NCBI GenBank assembly: GCA_963841425.1
Contig: CAWJCL010000002.1
Location: 620,001-684,000 of the forward strand
DNA: 64,000 nucleotides
Direction: 5' to 3'
Source of the DNA: DATEOR01 sp963841425
Lineage (GTDB): Bacteria; Actinomycetota; Thermoleophilia; Gaiellales; Gaiellaceae
Below the pieces are notes generated by a model, which saw only the letters and a list, made by a program, of their open reading frames with translations, searched no databases and was not told the DNA's origin. Below, in pieces: positions 1 to 8,469 of the stretch (position 1 is the first letter of the stretch; each line of letters opens with the position of its first letter). The position numbers and the translations under genes are program-made.

Positions 1-830
1 GTGTCCGGCCGCCACACCGAGTGGTTGACGATGCCCTCGTTGAGGCGAAGCACGCGCGAGCCGTCGGGGCGCTGCAGCACCTGGATGTACTGGTAGGCGG
101 ACTCCGTCTCGTAGACGAGGCCCGAGGTCGCCTTGATCGTCTCTGCGGGGACGAAGAGAAGCGCGGCCATTCCGACCGTGAGGACCTGCCAGCGGCTGCC
201 GAGCATGAGCGCGGCCGCGAGGACGAGCAGCGCCGCCGCGCCGAGCATCGTCCGCTGCGTCCCGATGAGCGGGATGGTGACGATCGCCGAGACGAAGGTG
301 CCGACGATGCTGCCGAGGGTGGAGAGTGCGTAGAGCCGTCCGGCGACCGCGCCCGCCTGGGAGACGTCGTCCAGGGCGAGCCGGACGGCGAACGGCGAGA
401 CAGCGCCCAGAAGTGTCACCGGCACCGCGAACAGGAGGAGTGCCGCGAAGAAGGAGCCGACGACGGCGCCGACGCTGATCGTGTCGAGGCCCTGCACGGT
501 GAGGTCGAGGATCGGCCGCGCGACGAACGGGAGCACCGCGATGACGAGCCCCGCCACGAGGACGATCCACCCGAGCAAGCGCGGCTCGGGCCGGCGATCG
601 GCCACCTTGCCTCCGATCCAGTAGCCGACCGAGAGGTAGACGAGGATCAGCCCGATGATGTTCGCCCAGACGACCGTCGAGCTCCCGAAATAGGGCGCGA
701 GCAGCCGTGACGCCGCGATCTCCGTCGCGAGGGTCCCCGCGCCCGCGGTGAAGACGACGACTCCGAGCCGCCGGCGGCTCACCGAGGCAAGGGGCGCGGC
801 CGCAGCCGTCAGGGAATCAGCCTGAGACAC
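1..830 (-). CDS. Membrane-fused spermidine/spermine synthase-like protein (3' truncated by window)
   Basis: The frame reads inward from a GTG at 830-828 and is cut by the window edge. About 276 residues are visible: a short cytoplasmic lead, then about seven or eight hydrophobic segments starting near VVVFTAGAGTLATEIAASR, an arrangement typical of the membrane half of fused MFS/SpeE proteins. From about residue 238 the text ETESAYQYIQVLQ followed by LRLNEG is the beta-hairpin entry of a polyamine aminopropyltransferase domain, whose catalytic part lies outside. The start overlaps the end of the upstream SpoIIE phosphatase by 22 bases, so the two are probably co-transcribed. The substrate is unknown, and many such fusions are not proven polyamine synthases. 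Confidence 0.85.
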   Translation of the reverse strand, partial: MSQADSLTAAAAPLASVSRRRLGVVVFTAGAGTLATEIAASRLLAPYFGSSTVVWANIIGLILVYLSVGYWIGGKVADRRPEPRLLGWIVLVAGLVIAVLPFVARPILDLTVQGLDTISVGAVVGSFFAALLLFAVPVTLLGAVSPFAVRLALDDVSQAGAVAGRLYALSTLGSIVGTFVSAIVTIPLIGTQRTMLGAAALLVLAAALMLGSRWQVLTVGMAALLFVPAETIKATSGLVYETESAYQYIQVLQRPDGSRVLRLNEGIVNHSVWRPD

Positions 831-3556
831 ACCACGGCGCAGTCGTCCGAGAGCTCCCCGCCGGCAAAGCTCTTGCAGTCGGCGAGCACCGCCTCGGCGA
901 GCTCCTGGGGGCCGAGCTCGGCGCGGCGGCGCAACAGGTCGTCGAGCCGCTCCTCGCCGTAGAGCTCGCCGTCGCGGCGCGCCTCGATGACTCCGTCCGT
1001 GTAGAGGACGACGGTCGTGCCGGGCACGAGCTCGTCCCGCGCAACCTCGTACTCCTGGTCGGAGTCGATGCCGAGCGCGAGCCCGTGGCCTCCCAGCTCT
1101 CCGACTTGGCCGTCGGGAGCAACGACGCGCGCGGGCGGGTGGCCGGCACTCGCGCACGCGACGGTGCTCGACTCGGGGTCGAGGAGCACGTAGAGCATCG
1201 TGATGAACTTCCCGGTCTCGATCTCGTCGAGGACGACCTCATTCGCGGCCGCGAGGAAGTCGGCGGGCTCCGGGTGCATGCGCGCGAGAGCGCGGAAGCT
1301 GAACTTGGCCATGGCCATGTCGGCGGCGGCCTGGATGCCTTTGCCGGTGACGTCGCCGAGGACGACCGCGAGCCGCCCGTCGTCGAGGTGGAGGAAGTCG
1401 TACACGTCTCCGCCGACGTCCACCCGCGCGGCCGACTGGTAGACGTGCCCGACCTCGATCCCGACGACGTCCGGGAGCGCGCTCGGAAGAAGCGAGCGCT
1501 GCATGGTCTCGGAGAAGTCCTTCTGCTGCTGGTAGAGGCGCGCGTTGTCGATCGCGAGCGCGGCCTGGCCCGCCAAGGTCATCGCCACATCGACGGTCTC
1601 CCGCTCGAGTGGCCGCGCGGGGTCGAGGGAGAGGAGCGTCAGCGTGCCCAGGATCTCGCCGGGAGTGGCGAGGGGGAGAACGGCAGCACTCCCTCCCTGG
1701 GCGAGGAACGGCTCGAGCGTCCTGTGCGCGTCGTGGGCTTCGGCCATGCCCGGCTGGAGAAGGACGGGCCGGCCCGAGCGGAGGAGCCGCCGCGCGAGTG
1801 GCGCGTCCATCGGCTGCGGCAGCGCGAGCAGGCGTTCCGCCGTCTCCCGCAGGGCGGGCTCCCCGACGTGGATCGCCTTCGACTCCAGAACCTCCCCGCG
1901 CGCGCCGGGCATGCGGATCACGGCCGCGTCGAGGTCGAAGAGCTGCACCATCGTCTTGGTCACAGCCGCGAGCGTCGCGTCGAGCGAAAGGCTCTCGGCG
2001 AACGAGGCCGAGATCTCGTAGAGGCCGCGCAGCTGGCGCGTCGACCGCCGCTCGGAGTCGAGCGTCGCCTCGAGCACCTCGCCGAGATCCTTGGTGCGTT
2101 CGTGCAGGCGAGCGTTCTCGACCGCGACCGCAAGCTGGCTGGAGAGCGCGAGCAAAAGGCTCTCCTCGCCCTCCCGGTAGGGGCGTGCGCGCGACTTGTA
2201 GACCGCGAGCGCGCCGATGACCTCGTCGTGGACGATGAGCGGGACGACGAGCGCGCGACGGATGCCGTTCGCCTCCCAGCCTTCGTCGAGCCCCTCGAGG
2301 CGCGGGTCGGCGCGCATGTCCTCGATGAAAAGGAAGCCGCGGCCGCGAAACGGCCCGAGCGCGAGCTCGAGCAGCCGCTCGGCGAGATCGGTGTGCGGGC
2401 CTTCGAGCCCGCGGGATGCGGCAGCGGTCAGCCGATGGCCCTCGCGCAGGTACACCGCGACGTGGCCGCTCGCAGTCAGCTCGGCGATCCGCTCGACCGC
2501 GGTCTCGAGCGTATGCGCAAGGGAGAGCTGGGCGATCGCCTGGCTGACGACCCCGATGATCGTCTGCGAGCGTCGAAGCGCGGTCGCGATCAGGCCGACC
2601 CTGCGGCTGCGCCTGAGCGCGAGTGCCGCGCGCGCCGAGAACGGAACGAGGATCGCGAGCGCGTCCTCGTCCGGCTCGATGTCGAAGTAGAGCTGCAGCG
2701 CGCCGACCGGGGGCTCTCCGAGCGGAATGGTCGCCACGCTGGCACCGGATGCGGTGCCTCCCCCCGATCTCCGGGTGAAGAGCGACCGATGGCGATCGGC
2801 GAGCGCGGCCCGGACGTCCTCCTCCCCTTCGCCGTGATCGGGAGCGTCGCCGTTGAACCCGTGCCGTGCGAGGAACGAGGGCGCGACGTCGGCCTCGACG
2901 CGCCAGAGCGCTGCGCCGACCGCCCCGGTGGCGAGCGTGGCGAGGCGGACGACCTGCTCCGCGGTCTCTGCTTCGTCCGCTCCCGCGACAAGGGCTTCAC
3001 CGAGGAGCTCGAGCGGGAGCGCCCGCCCATTGGCCCCGAGCTCGTTTCGGCCGGCCCGTTCGAGCCGAACGGCGATGCCGATGTGCGCGGCCGCCAGGCG
3101 CCCGAGCATGCGCTCGCGCTCCTCGAAGGGCGTGCCGCCGGTTCGGTAGAGCTCCAACGTCGCGACGATCCGCTCGCCGACTGAAACGGGGTGGATCGCC
3201 AGCGCCCGCGTCCGCGCCCGCGAGGCGAGCGTGCGGATCGCGTCCGGAAGCGCTTCGTCCGAGCTCGACGTGAACGACTCGAGCTCGCCCGCATCGAGCC
3301 CGTCGAGGCTCAGCCGCGAGCCCTCGAGCTCGGCGGCGAGGGCGGACGACTCCGCGCGGACGGCGCGGGCGACGAGACATTCGTCGTCCGGGGCGATCAT
3401 GCGGACGACGACGAGGTCGCTCCGGATCGCTCCGGCCGCCGCCCCGGCAAGGCAGTCGAGCGCCTCGGTGAGCGAACCGTCCTCGAGCAGCCCGCGGGCG
3501 GCTCGGCTGAAGCTTTCGAGCAGCTCTTCTTCTCGTTCGTATGCGACCCCCCGCAC
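809..3556 (-). CDS. Multi-GAF sensor with C-terminal SpoIIE/PP2C serine phosphatase
   Basis: About 915 residues. Four successive GAF-like segments (roughly 20-160, 185-320, 340-480 and 520-665) precede a SpoIIE-type PP2M phosphatase (about 685-915). The phosphatase holds the metal-binding signatures GGDVYDF and VLGDVTGKG, then ASAGHPP, YTDGVIEAR and the final SDDCAVV. Such proteins dephosphorylate anti-anti-sigma factors in partner-switching stress pathways; no anti-sigma partner lies nearby, so the target is unknown. The GTG at 3556 is chosen because an ATTATG/CATAAT hexamer sits six bases upstream, fitting leaderless transcription; the frame stays open to 3649. It is divergent from a small membrane protein gene. 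Confidence 0.9.
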   Translation of the reverse strand: MRGVAYEREEELLESFSRAARGLLEDGSLTEALDCLAGAAAGAIRSDLVVVRMIAPDDECLVARAVRAESSALAAELEGSRLSLDGLDAGELESFTSSSDEALPDAIRTLASRARTRALAIHPVSVGERIVATLELYRTGGTPFEERERMLGRLAAAHIGIAVRLERAGRNELGANGRALPLELLGEALVAGADEAETAEQVVRLATLATGAVGAALWRVEADVAPSFLARHGFNGDAPDHGEGEEDVRAALADRHRSLFTRRSGGGTASGASVATIPLGEPPVGALQLYFDIEPDEDALAILVPFSARAALALRRSRRVGLIATALRRSQTIIGVVSQAIAQLSLAHTLETAVERIAELTASGHVAVYLREGHRLTAAASRGLEGPHTDLAERLLELALGPFRGRGFLFIEDMRADPRLEGLDEGWEANGIRRALVVPLIVHDEVIGALAVYKSRARPYREGEESLLLALSSQLAVAVENARLHERTKDLGEVLEATLDSERRSTRQLRGLYEISASFAESLSLDATLAAVTKTMVQLFDLDAAVIRMPGARGEVLESKAIHVGEPALRETAERLLALPQPMDAPLARRLLRSGRPVLLQPGMAEAHDAHRTLEPFLAQGGSAAVLPLATPGEILGTLTLLSLDPARPLERETVDVAMTLAGQAALAIDNARLYQQQKDFSETMQRSLLPSALPDVVGIEVGHVYQSAARVDVGGDVYDFLHLDDGRLAVVLGDVTGKGIQAAADMAMAKFSFRALARMHPEPADFLAAANEVVLDEIETGKFITMLYVLLDPESSTVACASAGHPPARVVAPDGQVGELGGHGLALGIDSDQEYEVARDELVPGTTVVLYTDGVIEARRDGELYGEERLDDLLRRRAELGPQELAEAVLADCKSFAGGELSDDCAVVCLRLIP

Positions 3557-3562
3557 GACCGC

Positions 3563-3568
3563 ATTATG
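3563..3568 (-). promoter_or_regulatory. Putative -10 hexamer, leaderless promoter of the SpoIIE phosphatase
   Basis: CATAAT on the minus strand ends six bases before GTG 3556, so transcription would begin at or next to the start codon. Confidence 0.4.
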
Positions 3569-3628
3569 CGCCTTTGCGGAGCCTGAACCCGTTGCGGACG
3601 GGCGCAAGAGCGTTAACATCGTCCGACC

Positions 3629-3862
3629 ATCGGGTCCCCAGCCCCGCACAGGCCACCTGCGGAAGACCCGCCCTTCGACCCCTATGCGGTCGAGCGCGGG
3701 CTAGCGTACGCACGGGCGAAGCGGCGCGCGCGCATCGAGCACAAGCGCGAGGCGCACCGCGCGAGGATCCGCTTCTTCTTCCTGCTCCTCGGTCTCGTGC
3801 TCCTGACCTTGATCATCTCGCTCTCGATCTGGCAGAAGATCCAGGACGTCTTCGGACTTTGA
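3629..3862 (+). CDS. Small single-pass membrane protein, non-canonical start
   Basis: The frame opens after a TAA at 3614 and runs to TGA 3860-3862. It reads as a basic amphipathic lead (AYARAKRRARIEHKREAHRAR), a strong transmembrane helix (FFFLLLGLVLLTLIISL) and the tail IWQKIQDVFGL. Composition and the overlap of its stop with the next gene's ATG (TGATG) argue it is real. No ATG, GTG or TTG occurs between the stop and the protein body; the first plausible initiator is ATC 3629. TTGCGG and TAACAT, 16 bases apart (about 3592-3619), look like a promoter just upstream. Function is unknown, and a sequencing indel is an alternative explanation for the missing start. Confidence 0.45.
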   Translation: MGSPAPHRPPAEDPPFDPYAVERGLAYARAKRRARIEHKREAHRARIRFFFLLLGLVLLTLIISLSIWQKIQDVFGL

Positions 3863-4299
3863 TGGAGCCTCGGCAGCGAATGGCGCTCCCCACGGCGGAG
3901 TTCCGAAGCCCCGGCGAGGGGCTCGCATGGCTGGGCGGTCTCGTGCTCGCTCTGAGCGCGTTCATGAGCTGGTACACGTTCGACGCCGACGTCGGCTTCA
4001 CCGTCTCCATCACGGGCTGGCACACCGGGCTCCTCGGGAAGCTCGTCTTCTTCGTCGGCCTCGCCGTGCTCGCCTTTCTCGGCCTCCGCGCGAGCGGCGT
4101 CGAGCTTCCGCCGAGCGTCCCCGGCGGGATGGTGATCGCGGGCCTCGGGTTTCTGGCGACGATCTTCGTCCTCGTGCGGGTGATCTCGATTCCGGACGAC
4201 TTCTCGCCGGCGGGGCGCAGCATCGGCATCTGGATCAGCCTGCTGGCGGGCCTGCTCCTGATCGCGGCGGGGCTTCTGCGCTCCGCCGAGGAAGTCTGA
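3862..4299 (+). CDS. Four-helix integral membrane protein, unknown function
   Basis: 145 residues from ATG 3862, which overlaps the previous stop by one base (TGATG). Hydrophobic segments lie near residues 18-35, 55-73, 83-103 and 115-135, with a loop holding MSWYTFDADVGF after the first helix. This resembles small actinobacterial membrane proteins without an assigned role. The 3' end overlaps the convergent PAP2 phosphatase gene by 65 bases. No catalytic motif is visible. Confidence 0.75.
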   Translation: MEPRQRMALPTAEFRSPGEGLAWLGGLVLALSAFMSWYTFDADVGFTVSITGWHTGLLGKLVFFVGLAVLAFLGLRASGVELPPSVPGGMVIAGLGFLATIFVLVRVISIPDDFSPAGRSIGIWISLLAGLLLIAAGLLRSAEEV

Positions 4300-4786
4300 G
4301 CACGGCCACCCACGCCAGCCCGACCGCGGTCCCGAGCGCGGCGCCCGCGAGCACGTCTCCGGGGTAGTGCACCCCCACGTAGACGCGTGAGAAGGCGATC
4401 GCCGCCGCCAAGAGGAAGAAGAGCGGCCAACCCCGGCGCCACAGGTAGGCCAGCGAGACTGCGCCCGCGAACGCGGTCGCCGCGTGGCCCGAAGGAAACG
4501 ACCAGCCGCCCGCGCGGATGAGCGGGTCGGCCTGCGGGATCCCGAGGCTCGGGCGCTCGCGCTCGACCCCGGCCTTGATCGCGAGCGCGAGCAGATCGGC
4601 CGTCCAGACGCTGCCCGCGGTCAGGAGGACGGGGAAGGCGATGCCGCGCCGGGTCGCGAGTGAGATCGCCGCTGCGAGGGCGATCCAGACCGTCCCGAAG
4701 TAGCCGACCCGAGACAGGCCGACGAACACCGGGTCGAGGAGCCCGGCCCGGTGCTCGACGATCCAGACGAAGACGTCGTGGTCTAT
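4235..4786 (-). CDS. PAP2-superfamily membrane phosphatase
   Basis: The three PAP2 signatures are present in order: K-A-G-V-E-R-E-R-P, PSGHAATA and SRVYVGVHYPGD, so the His/Arg/Asp phosphatase centre is complete. Several transmembrane helices surround them. Likely substrates are undecaprenyl pyrophosphate or phosphatidate-type lipids, acting at the outer face of the membrane. The first ordinary start is GTG 4729, but the frame continues upstream with a convincing N-terminus (DHDVFVWIVEHRAGLLDP) as far as ATA 4786. That ATA overlaps the TAG stop of the upstream regulator (ATAG). Either ATA is the initiator or the protein is about 19 residues shorter. Convergent overlap with the preceding plus-strand gene. 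Confidence 0.82.
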   Translation of the reverse strand: MDHDVFVWIVEHRAGLLDPVFVGLSRVGYFGTVWIALAAAISLATRRGIAFPVLLTAGSVWTADLLALAIKAGVERERPSLGIPQADPLIRAGGWSFPSGHAATAFAGAVSLAYLWRRGWPLFFLLAAAIAFSRVYVGVHYPGDVLAGAALGTAVGLAWVAVLRLPRRSAEAPPRSGAGPPAG

Positions 4787-5391
4787 CGGCGGCGCAGGAG
4801 CTGCTTGGTGGACTCGATCAGCGCCTGCGGGTCGAAGGGCTTGCCGATGAAGGCCTGCGCGCCCTCCCGTGACGCCCTGCTCGCGGTCTCCTCGTCCACC
4901 TTGCCGCTGAACATGATCACCGGGACAGAGCCGAGCCCGTGGCGCTCCTGCATCCTCCGCAGCATCTCGAAACCGTCCACCTCGGGCATCATCACGTCGA
5001 GGAGAACGAGGTCGGGCGCCTCGTCCTCGAGCGCGGCAAGACCCTCCGCCGCGCTTCCTGCCTCGCGGACGGAGTAGCCGTCCATCTCGAGATTCACGCG
5101 CACGAACTCCCGCAGCTGCTCGTCGTCGTCGACGATGAGGACGATCGATTTCCCGCCGGTCGCCGTCGAGCCCCCGCTCGACCCGGCGAGGAACGAGTCG
5201 AGGTCAGCGCGGCGGAAGCGGCGATGCCCACCCGGCGTGTAGAAGGCGGACAGGCGTCCGCCGTCCGACCACTTGCGGACCGTGCTCTGGGCAACGCCGA
5301 GATAGGACGCGGCTTGGCCAAGGGTGAGCCATTCGCTCCCCTCGCCCCCAGGATTCCCCCGACCCCGGCTGGTTCTGCGTTCAGTGGCCAT
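4783..5391 (-). CDS. BldC/MerR-like HTH fused to a CheY-type receiver
   Basis: 202 residues from ATG 5391. Residues about 20-70 form an excisionase/BldC-type winged HTH (LTLGQAASYLGVAQSTVRKW, then GGHRRF). A receiver domain follows (about 85-200) with the acidic pair VDDDE, phospho-acceptor aspartate in LLDVMMPEVDG, FSG and the lysine in GKPFD. The order DNA-binding then receiver is the reverse of ordinary response regulators. No histidine kinase is adjacent. It probably heads a transcript with the PAP2 gene, whose start overlaps its stop. Confidence 0.88.
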   Translation of the reverse strand: MATERRTSRGRGNPGGEGSEWLTLGQAASYLGVAQSTVRKWSDGGRLSAFYTPGGHRRFRRADLDSFLAGSSGGSTATGGKSIVLIVDDDEQLREFVRVNLEMDGYSVREAGSAAEGLAALEDEAPDLVLLDVMMPEVDGFEMLRRMQERHGLGSVPVIMFSGKVDEETASRASREGAQAFIGKPFDPQALIESTKQLLRRR

Positions 5392-5434
5392 GTAAGGGCT
5401 CGCGCAATCTACCAAGCCTGATTTTCCGCCCGCG

Positions 5435-5695
5435 TCAGGGATTCGAAACCGTGACGGTGACGGTCTCCTGCGGCGTGAGCGTCGTCACCTCGAGCGTCCG
5501 CACGGACGTGTTCGTTTCCCCGCTCGCGCCGCCGCTGTCGAGCGCGCGGCCGACCGCGATTCCGGCGAAGAGAAGCACCCCTGCGGCGACCAGCCTGACG
5601 AGCCAGACGAGGGCCCGGCGGCGGGTTCGCCCGCGCCGGGCGCGCGCGCGCTCGCGCTCTCGCGTGCGCTCCGAGGGGCTGAGGCCGGTCGACAC
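5435..5695 (-). CDS. Small basic single-pass membrane protein
   Basis: 86 residues from GTG 5695, one base after the stop of the upstream gene (TGACGTG). A highly basic cytoplasmic stretch (SERTRERERARARRGRTRR) precedes one transmembrane helix (LVWLVRLVAAGVLLFAGIAVG), then a Thr/Val-rich outer tail ending TVTVTVSNP. Coupled to the 105-residue gene upstream. Function is not recognised. Confidence 0.65.
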   Translation of the reverse strand: MSTGLSPSERTRERERARARRGRTRRRALVWLVRLVAAGVLLFAGIAVGRALDSGGASGETNTSVRTLEVTTLTPQETVTVTVSNP

Positions 5696-5696
5696 G

Positions 5697-6014
5697 TCAG
5701 GGACGGTAATCGCTCGCGCCCTGCGCGTAGAGCGCGAACGCCGCATCCTGCACGAGCGCGGTGTCCTTGATCCCCGCTCTGGAGCGCGCCGGCATCGAGG
5801 AGACGATCACGTCGCGCACCCAGTCCTCCGACCCGGTGTACGCCTGGGCGAGCTCCGCGAGCGTGAACGTCTGGCCGACCCGCCGTGCGAGCTCGTCTGA
5901 GACCGCCTCGACGAGGACGAGCAGGTGCCGCGACCGGGCGGTGTCGTCGCCCGCTGCGTCGAGCATGCGCTTCCCTTCCGCCCACTGGTGCCGGGCGAGT
6001 GCGAGGCTCGACAT
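5697..6014 (-). CDS. Conserved hypothetical soluble protein
   Basis: 105 residues from ATG 6014, all-alpha in character (HQWAEGKRMLDAA, VLVEAVSDELARRVGQTFTL, AYTGSEDWVRDVI). No transmembrane segment or catalytic motif is visible. It lies between DUF501 and a small membrane protein, nine bases after DUF501, and is probably in the same transcript. I do not recognise a function. Confidence 0.7.
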   Translation of the reverse strand: MSSLALARHQWAEGKRMLDAAGDDTARSRHLLVLVEAVSDELARRVGQTFTLAELAQAYTGSEDWVRDVIVSSMPARSRAGIKDTALVQDAAFALYAQGASDYRP

Positions 6015-6023
6015 GCGCGGACG

Positions 6024-6491
6024 TTACCCCTGCACGGCGCGCTCACACCGCCGGTCCGGGCACCAGCGCTCCTCGACCTCGCCCATGATCCTCTCGCCGA
6101 GCTCGTAGCCGGGCCGGGCGAGGGCGAAGGCGGCGTGGGCGTGGAGACACTTCAGGTTCTCACGGCGGCGCGTGCCGGCGATCCCCACCGGAAGCTCGGG
6201 CCTGAGCCTCCGCTGCTCGGCGTCGGCGCGCTCGAGGCTCGCGCCGAGATCGTGATCCTCCTGGGCCTCGCGTGAGAAGCGCTCCACTCCTCCCTCGGCC
6301 TCGACCCGGGAGATGCCGGCCACGAGCCAGGGGCAGGTCAGATAGAAGGTGGTCGGGAAGGGCTCCCCCTCGGCTCCGAACGGCGCCTGTTCCGTAACCG
6401 CCGGAAAGCCGTGCGCGCAACGCGCCGCAACCCGCCGGAAGGGGCGGGCAGGCCGGCCCAGCTGCCAGGAGACGACTCGCGTGTCGTCCAC
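6024..6491 (-). CDS. DUF501 family protein
   Basis: 155 residues. Recognised by the family pattern (QLGRPARPF near the N-terminus, TTFYLTCPWL in the middle, then GTRRRENLKCLHAHAAFALA) with conserved Cys and His residues that may bind metal or serve catalysis. Family function is unknown. Its position after ftsB and eno is the classical actinobacterial order eno-ftsB-DUF501, usually followed by ppx, which is absent here. Confidence 0.88.
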   Translation of the reverse strand: MDDTRVVSWQLGRPARPFRRVAARCAHGFPAVTEQAPFGAEGEPFPTTFYLTCPWLVAGISRVEAEGGVERFSREAQEDHDLGASLERADAEQRRLRPELPVGIAGTRRRENLKCLHAHAAFALARPGYELGERIMGEVEERWCPDRRCERAVQG

Positions 6492-6495
6492 CAGA

Positions 6496-6807
6496 TCATG
6501 GTACCGCCCTCTCCTCCGAGCTCTCGACGCCCTTCACGATGAAGAGGTGCTCGCCCTCGCGGACGAGCCCGAGACGCCGCGCCTCCCGAATGACGTAGTC
6601 GTTTTCCCCTGCGTCCATGAGTTCCTTCGTCAGCGCCGCGTTGTCGCGCTCGAGAGACGCGATGGCCGCCTGCCGGTCTCGCACTTCCTGCTGGGCGTGC
6701 CGGTACGAGGTCAGCGGATGGATGTAGGAGAGGGCGATGGCCACGAGAATCGCGGCGCCGATCCAGCGAAGGGCGAGCTTCGAGCGCGAGGGCCTGCGGC
6801 GAGCCAT
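6496..6807 (-). CDS. ftsB: FtsB/DivIC-type septum formation initiator
   Basis: 103 residues. A basic N-terminus, one transmembrane helix (IGAAILVAIALSYIHPL), a coiled coil (YRHAQQEVRDRQAAIASLERDNAAL) and the short conserved tail (NDYVIREARRLGLVREGEHLFIV) match the bitopic divisome protein FtsB/DivIC. It would act at midcell with FtsL and FtsQ to activate septal wall synthesis. Located between pyk and DUF501 on the minus strand, four bases from DUF501. Confidence 0.88.
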   Translation of the reverse strand: MARRRPSRSKLALRWIGAAILVAIALSYIHPLTSYRHAQQEVRDRQAAIASLERDNAALTKELMDAGENDYVIREARRLGLVREGEHLFIVKGVESSEERAVP

Positions 6808-6852
6808 GGACAGCCGACATTCGACCGCCGGCGCCTCCTTCCTGCCCGGGCG

Positions 6853-7020
6853 CTAGCCGTCCTGGGGCGACGCTCACAAAGGAGGCAAGCGAGCAGGCCC
6901 GAGACAGTACGAGTGGTACGACGAGGGACTGCAAGCGCAGCCTTCTGCCGTGAGCGTCGTCAGGCGGCGGGCGAAGCCGGGCTTTGCTCGGCTAAAGCCG
7001 CCGCCGGCCAGGACGGCTAG
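6853..7020 (-). other. Nested inverted-repeat element between pyk and ftsB, possible structured RNA
   Basis: The outer arms ctagccgtcctgg (6853-6865) and ccaggacggctag (7008-7020) are a perfect 13-bp inverted repeat; the right arm contains the pyk stop codon. Just inside, ggcgacgctcac (6866-6877) pairs with gtgagcgtcgtc (6950-6961) at 11 of 12 positions. Between them and the right outer arm is a GC hairpin (ggcggcgg 6963-6970 with ccgccgcc 6998-7005). The internal loop also holds GTAC-GAGTG-GTAC. No convincing gene fits here. It could be a structured RNA, a 3' UTR structure or a small palindromic mobile element. Confidence 0.45.
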
Positions 7021-8435
7021 GCGGTTTCGACCTTGATGACGTTGGTGGTGCCGGGCACGTTCACGGCCGTCCCCGCCGTGATCACGACCCGGTCGCCCGG
7101 CACGACGAGGCCGGTCATCCGCGAGGCCTCGAGCGTGCGGCTCCAGAGATGCTCGACGTTGGCGCACTCCTCGATCTCTGCCGGCACGATTCCCCACTCG
7201 ATCGCCATCTGCTGGAGCGCGTTGCGCCTGTGGGTCGCGGCGATGATGGGACGCTGCGGCCGATGGCGCGCCACCGCCGAGGCCGTCCGCCCGCTGTAGG
7301 TGGGGACGAGGATCGCGGTCGCACCCAGCACCTCGGCGATGTCGCAGGCGGCGTTCGACATCGCCTGGCCGACCGTCGGAGCCTGGTCCTCACCCACCCC
7401 AGCAAGCTCGTGGCGAGGCCGCAGGCTCGGCTCGACGGCGCAGGCGATCCTGTCCATGTAGACAACGCTCTCGAGGGGAAACTCGCCGACCGCGGTCTCG
7501 CCGGAGAGCATGAGCGCCGAGGTGCCGTCGAGGACGGCGTTCGCGACGTCGCTCGCCTCGGCCCGTGTCGGGTCGGCGTGATGGATCATGGATTCGAGCA
7601 TCTGCGTGGCGGTGATCGCCGGCTTCCCGTGGTCGAGCGCACAGAGAATGATTCGCTTCTGCACGAGCGGCACCGCCGCCGGGCCGATCTCGACTCCCAG
7701 GTCACCGCGCGCGACCATGACCGCGTCCGAGGCGCCGACGATCGCGTCCAGCTCCTCGATGGCCTCGGCCTTCTCGATCTTCGCGATCACGAGCGCCGCC
7801 GAGCCGGCGCTGTTCAGGAGCTCGCGCAGGGCGCGGATGTCCCCCGCCGAGCGCACGAACGAGAGCGCGACGAAGTCGACTCCGAGCGTGAGCGCGAACT
7901 CGAGGTCGGCGAGGTCCTTTTCGGTCAGCGAGGGGATCGGGATCGTCGCGCCCGGGACGTTGACGCCCTTGTGCGAATCGATCCGTCCGCCGACCGCGAC
8001 CTTGCAGCGCGCCCGCCCGGCGGTGACGTCCTCGACCTGCAGGTGCACGAGGCCGTCGTCGATGAGGACGTCCTGGCCGGGCGCCAGGACTTCTGCGAGC
8101 ACCGATGGGCTGACGGGCAGGTCGCCCGGCTCGCCCGTGCTGTCGCCCGAGAGGAAGACCTCGTCGCCGCGCGCGAGCACGACCGTTCCCGGGAGGTCGC
8201 CGATGCGCAGCTTCGGGCCCTGGAGATCGGCGATCAGCGCGAGCGGTCGGCCGGCGCGCGCCTGGGCCTCGCGGATGAGCAGAGCGCGCTCCGCGTGGTC
8301 TTCGTGTGAGCCGTGCGAGAAGTTGAGGCGCGCCGCGTCCATCCCGGCATCGACGAGCTTGTCGAGCATCTCCCGGGACGAGGTGGCTGGGCCGATCGTG
8401 CAGACGATCTTCGTGCGGCGCCGTCCGAGCGTCAC
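7017..8435 (-). CDS. pyk: Pyruvate kinase
   Basis: 472 residues, full length for the family. Opening TKIVCTIGPAT, the substrate loop NFSHGSHEDH, the K-E-K segment (VIAKIEKAEAI), MVARGDLGVEI and ATQMLESM are all in place; the C-terminal regulatory domain ends NVIKVETA. Converts phosphoenolpyruvate and ADP to pyruvate and ATP. It follows enolase on the same strand (33 bases apart), so the last two glycolytic steps are encoded together. Confidence 0.96.
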   Translation of the reverse strand: MTLGRRRTKIVCTIGPATSSREMLDKLVDAGMDAARLNFSHGSHEDHAERALLIREAQARAGRPLALIADLQGPKLRIGDLPGTVVLARGDEVFLSGDSTGEPGDLPVSPSVLAEVLAPGQDVLIDDGLVHLQVEDVTAGRARCKVAVGGRIDSHKGVNVPGATIPIPSLTEKDLADLEFALTLGVDFVALSFVRSAGDIRALRELLNSAGSAALVIAKIEKAEAIEELDAIVGASDAVMVARGDLGVEIGPAAVPLVQKRIILCALDHGKPAITATQMLESMIHHADPTRAEASDVANAVLDGTSALMLSGETAVGEFPLESVVYMDRIACAVEPSLRPRHELAGVGEDQAPTVGQAMSNAACDIAEVLGATAILVPTYSGRTASAVARHRPQRPIIAATHRRNALQQMAIEWGIVPAEIEECANVEHLWSRTLEASRMTGLVVPGDRVVITAGTAVNVPGTTNVIKVETA

Positions 8436-8469
8436 GCCCCCACGTTAGCGGGCGCGGGGGAGGTGCCCG

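Noticed and set aside
21..710. A 229-codon plus-strand frame at the window start
   Set aside because: Charged low-complexity text antisense to the membrane-fused synthase, whose helices and domain motifs read well on the minus strand.
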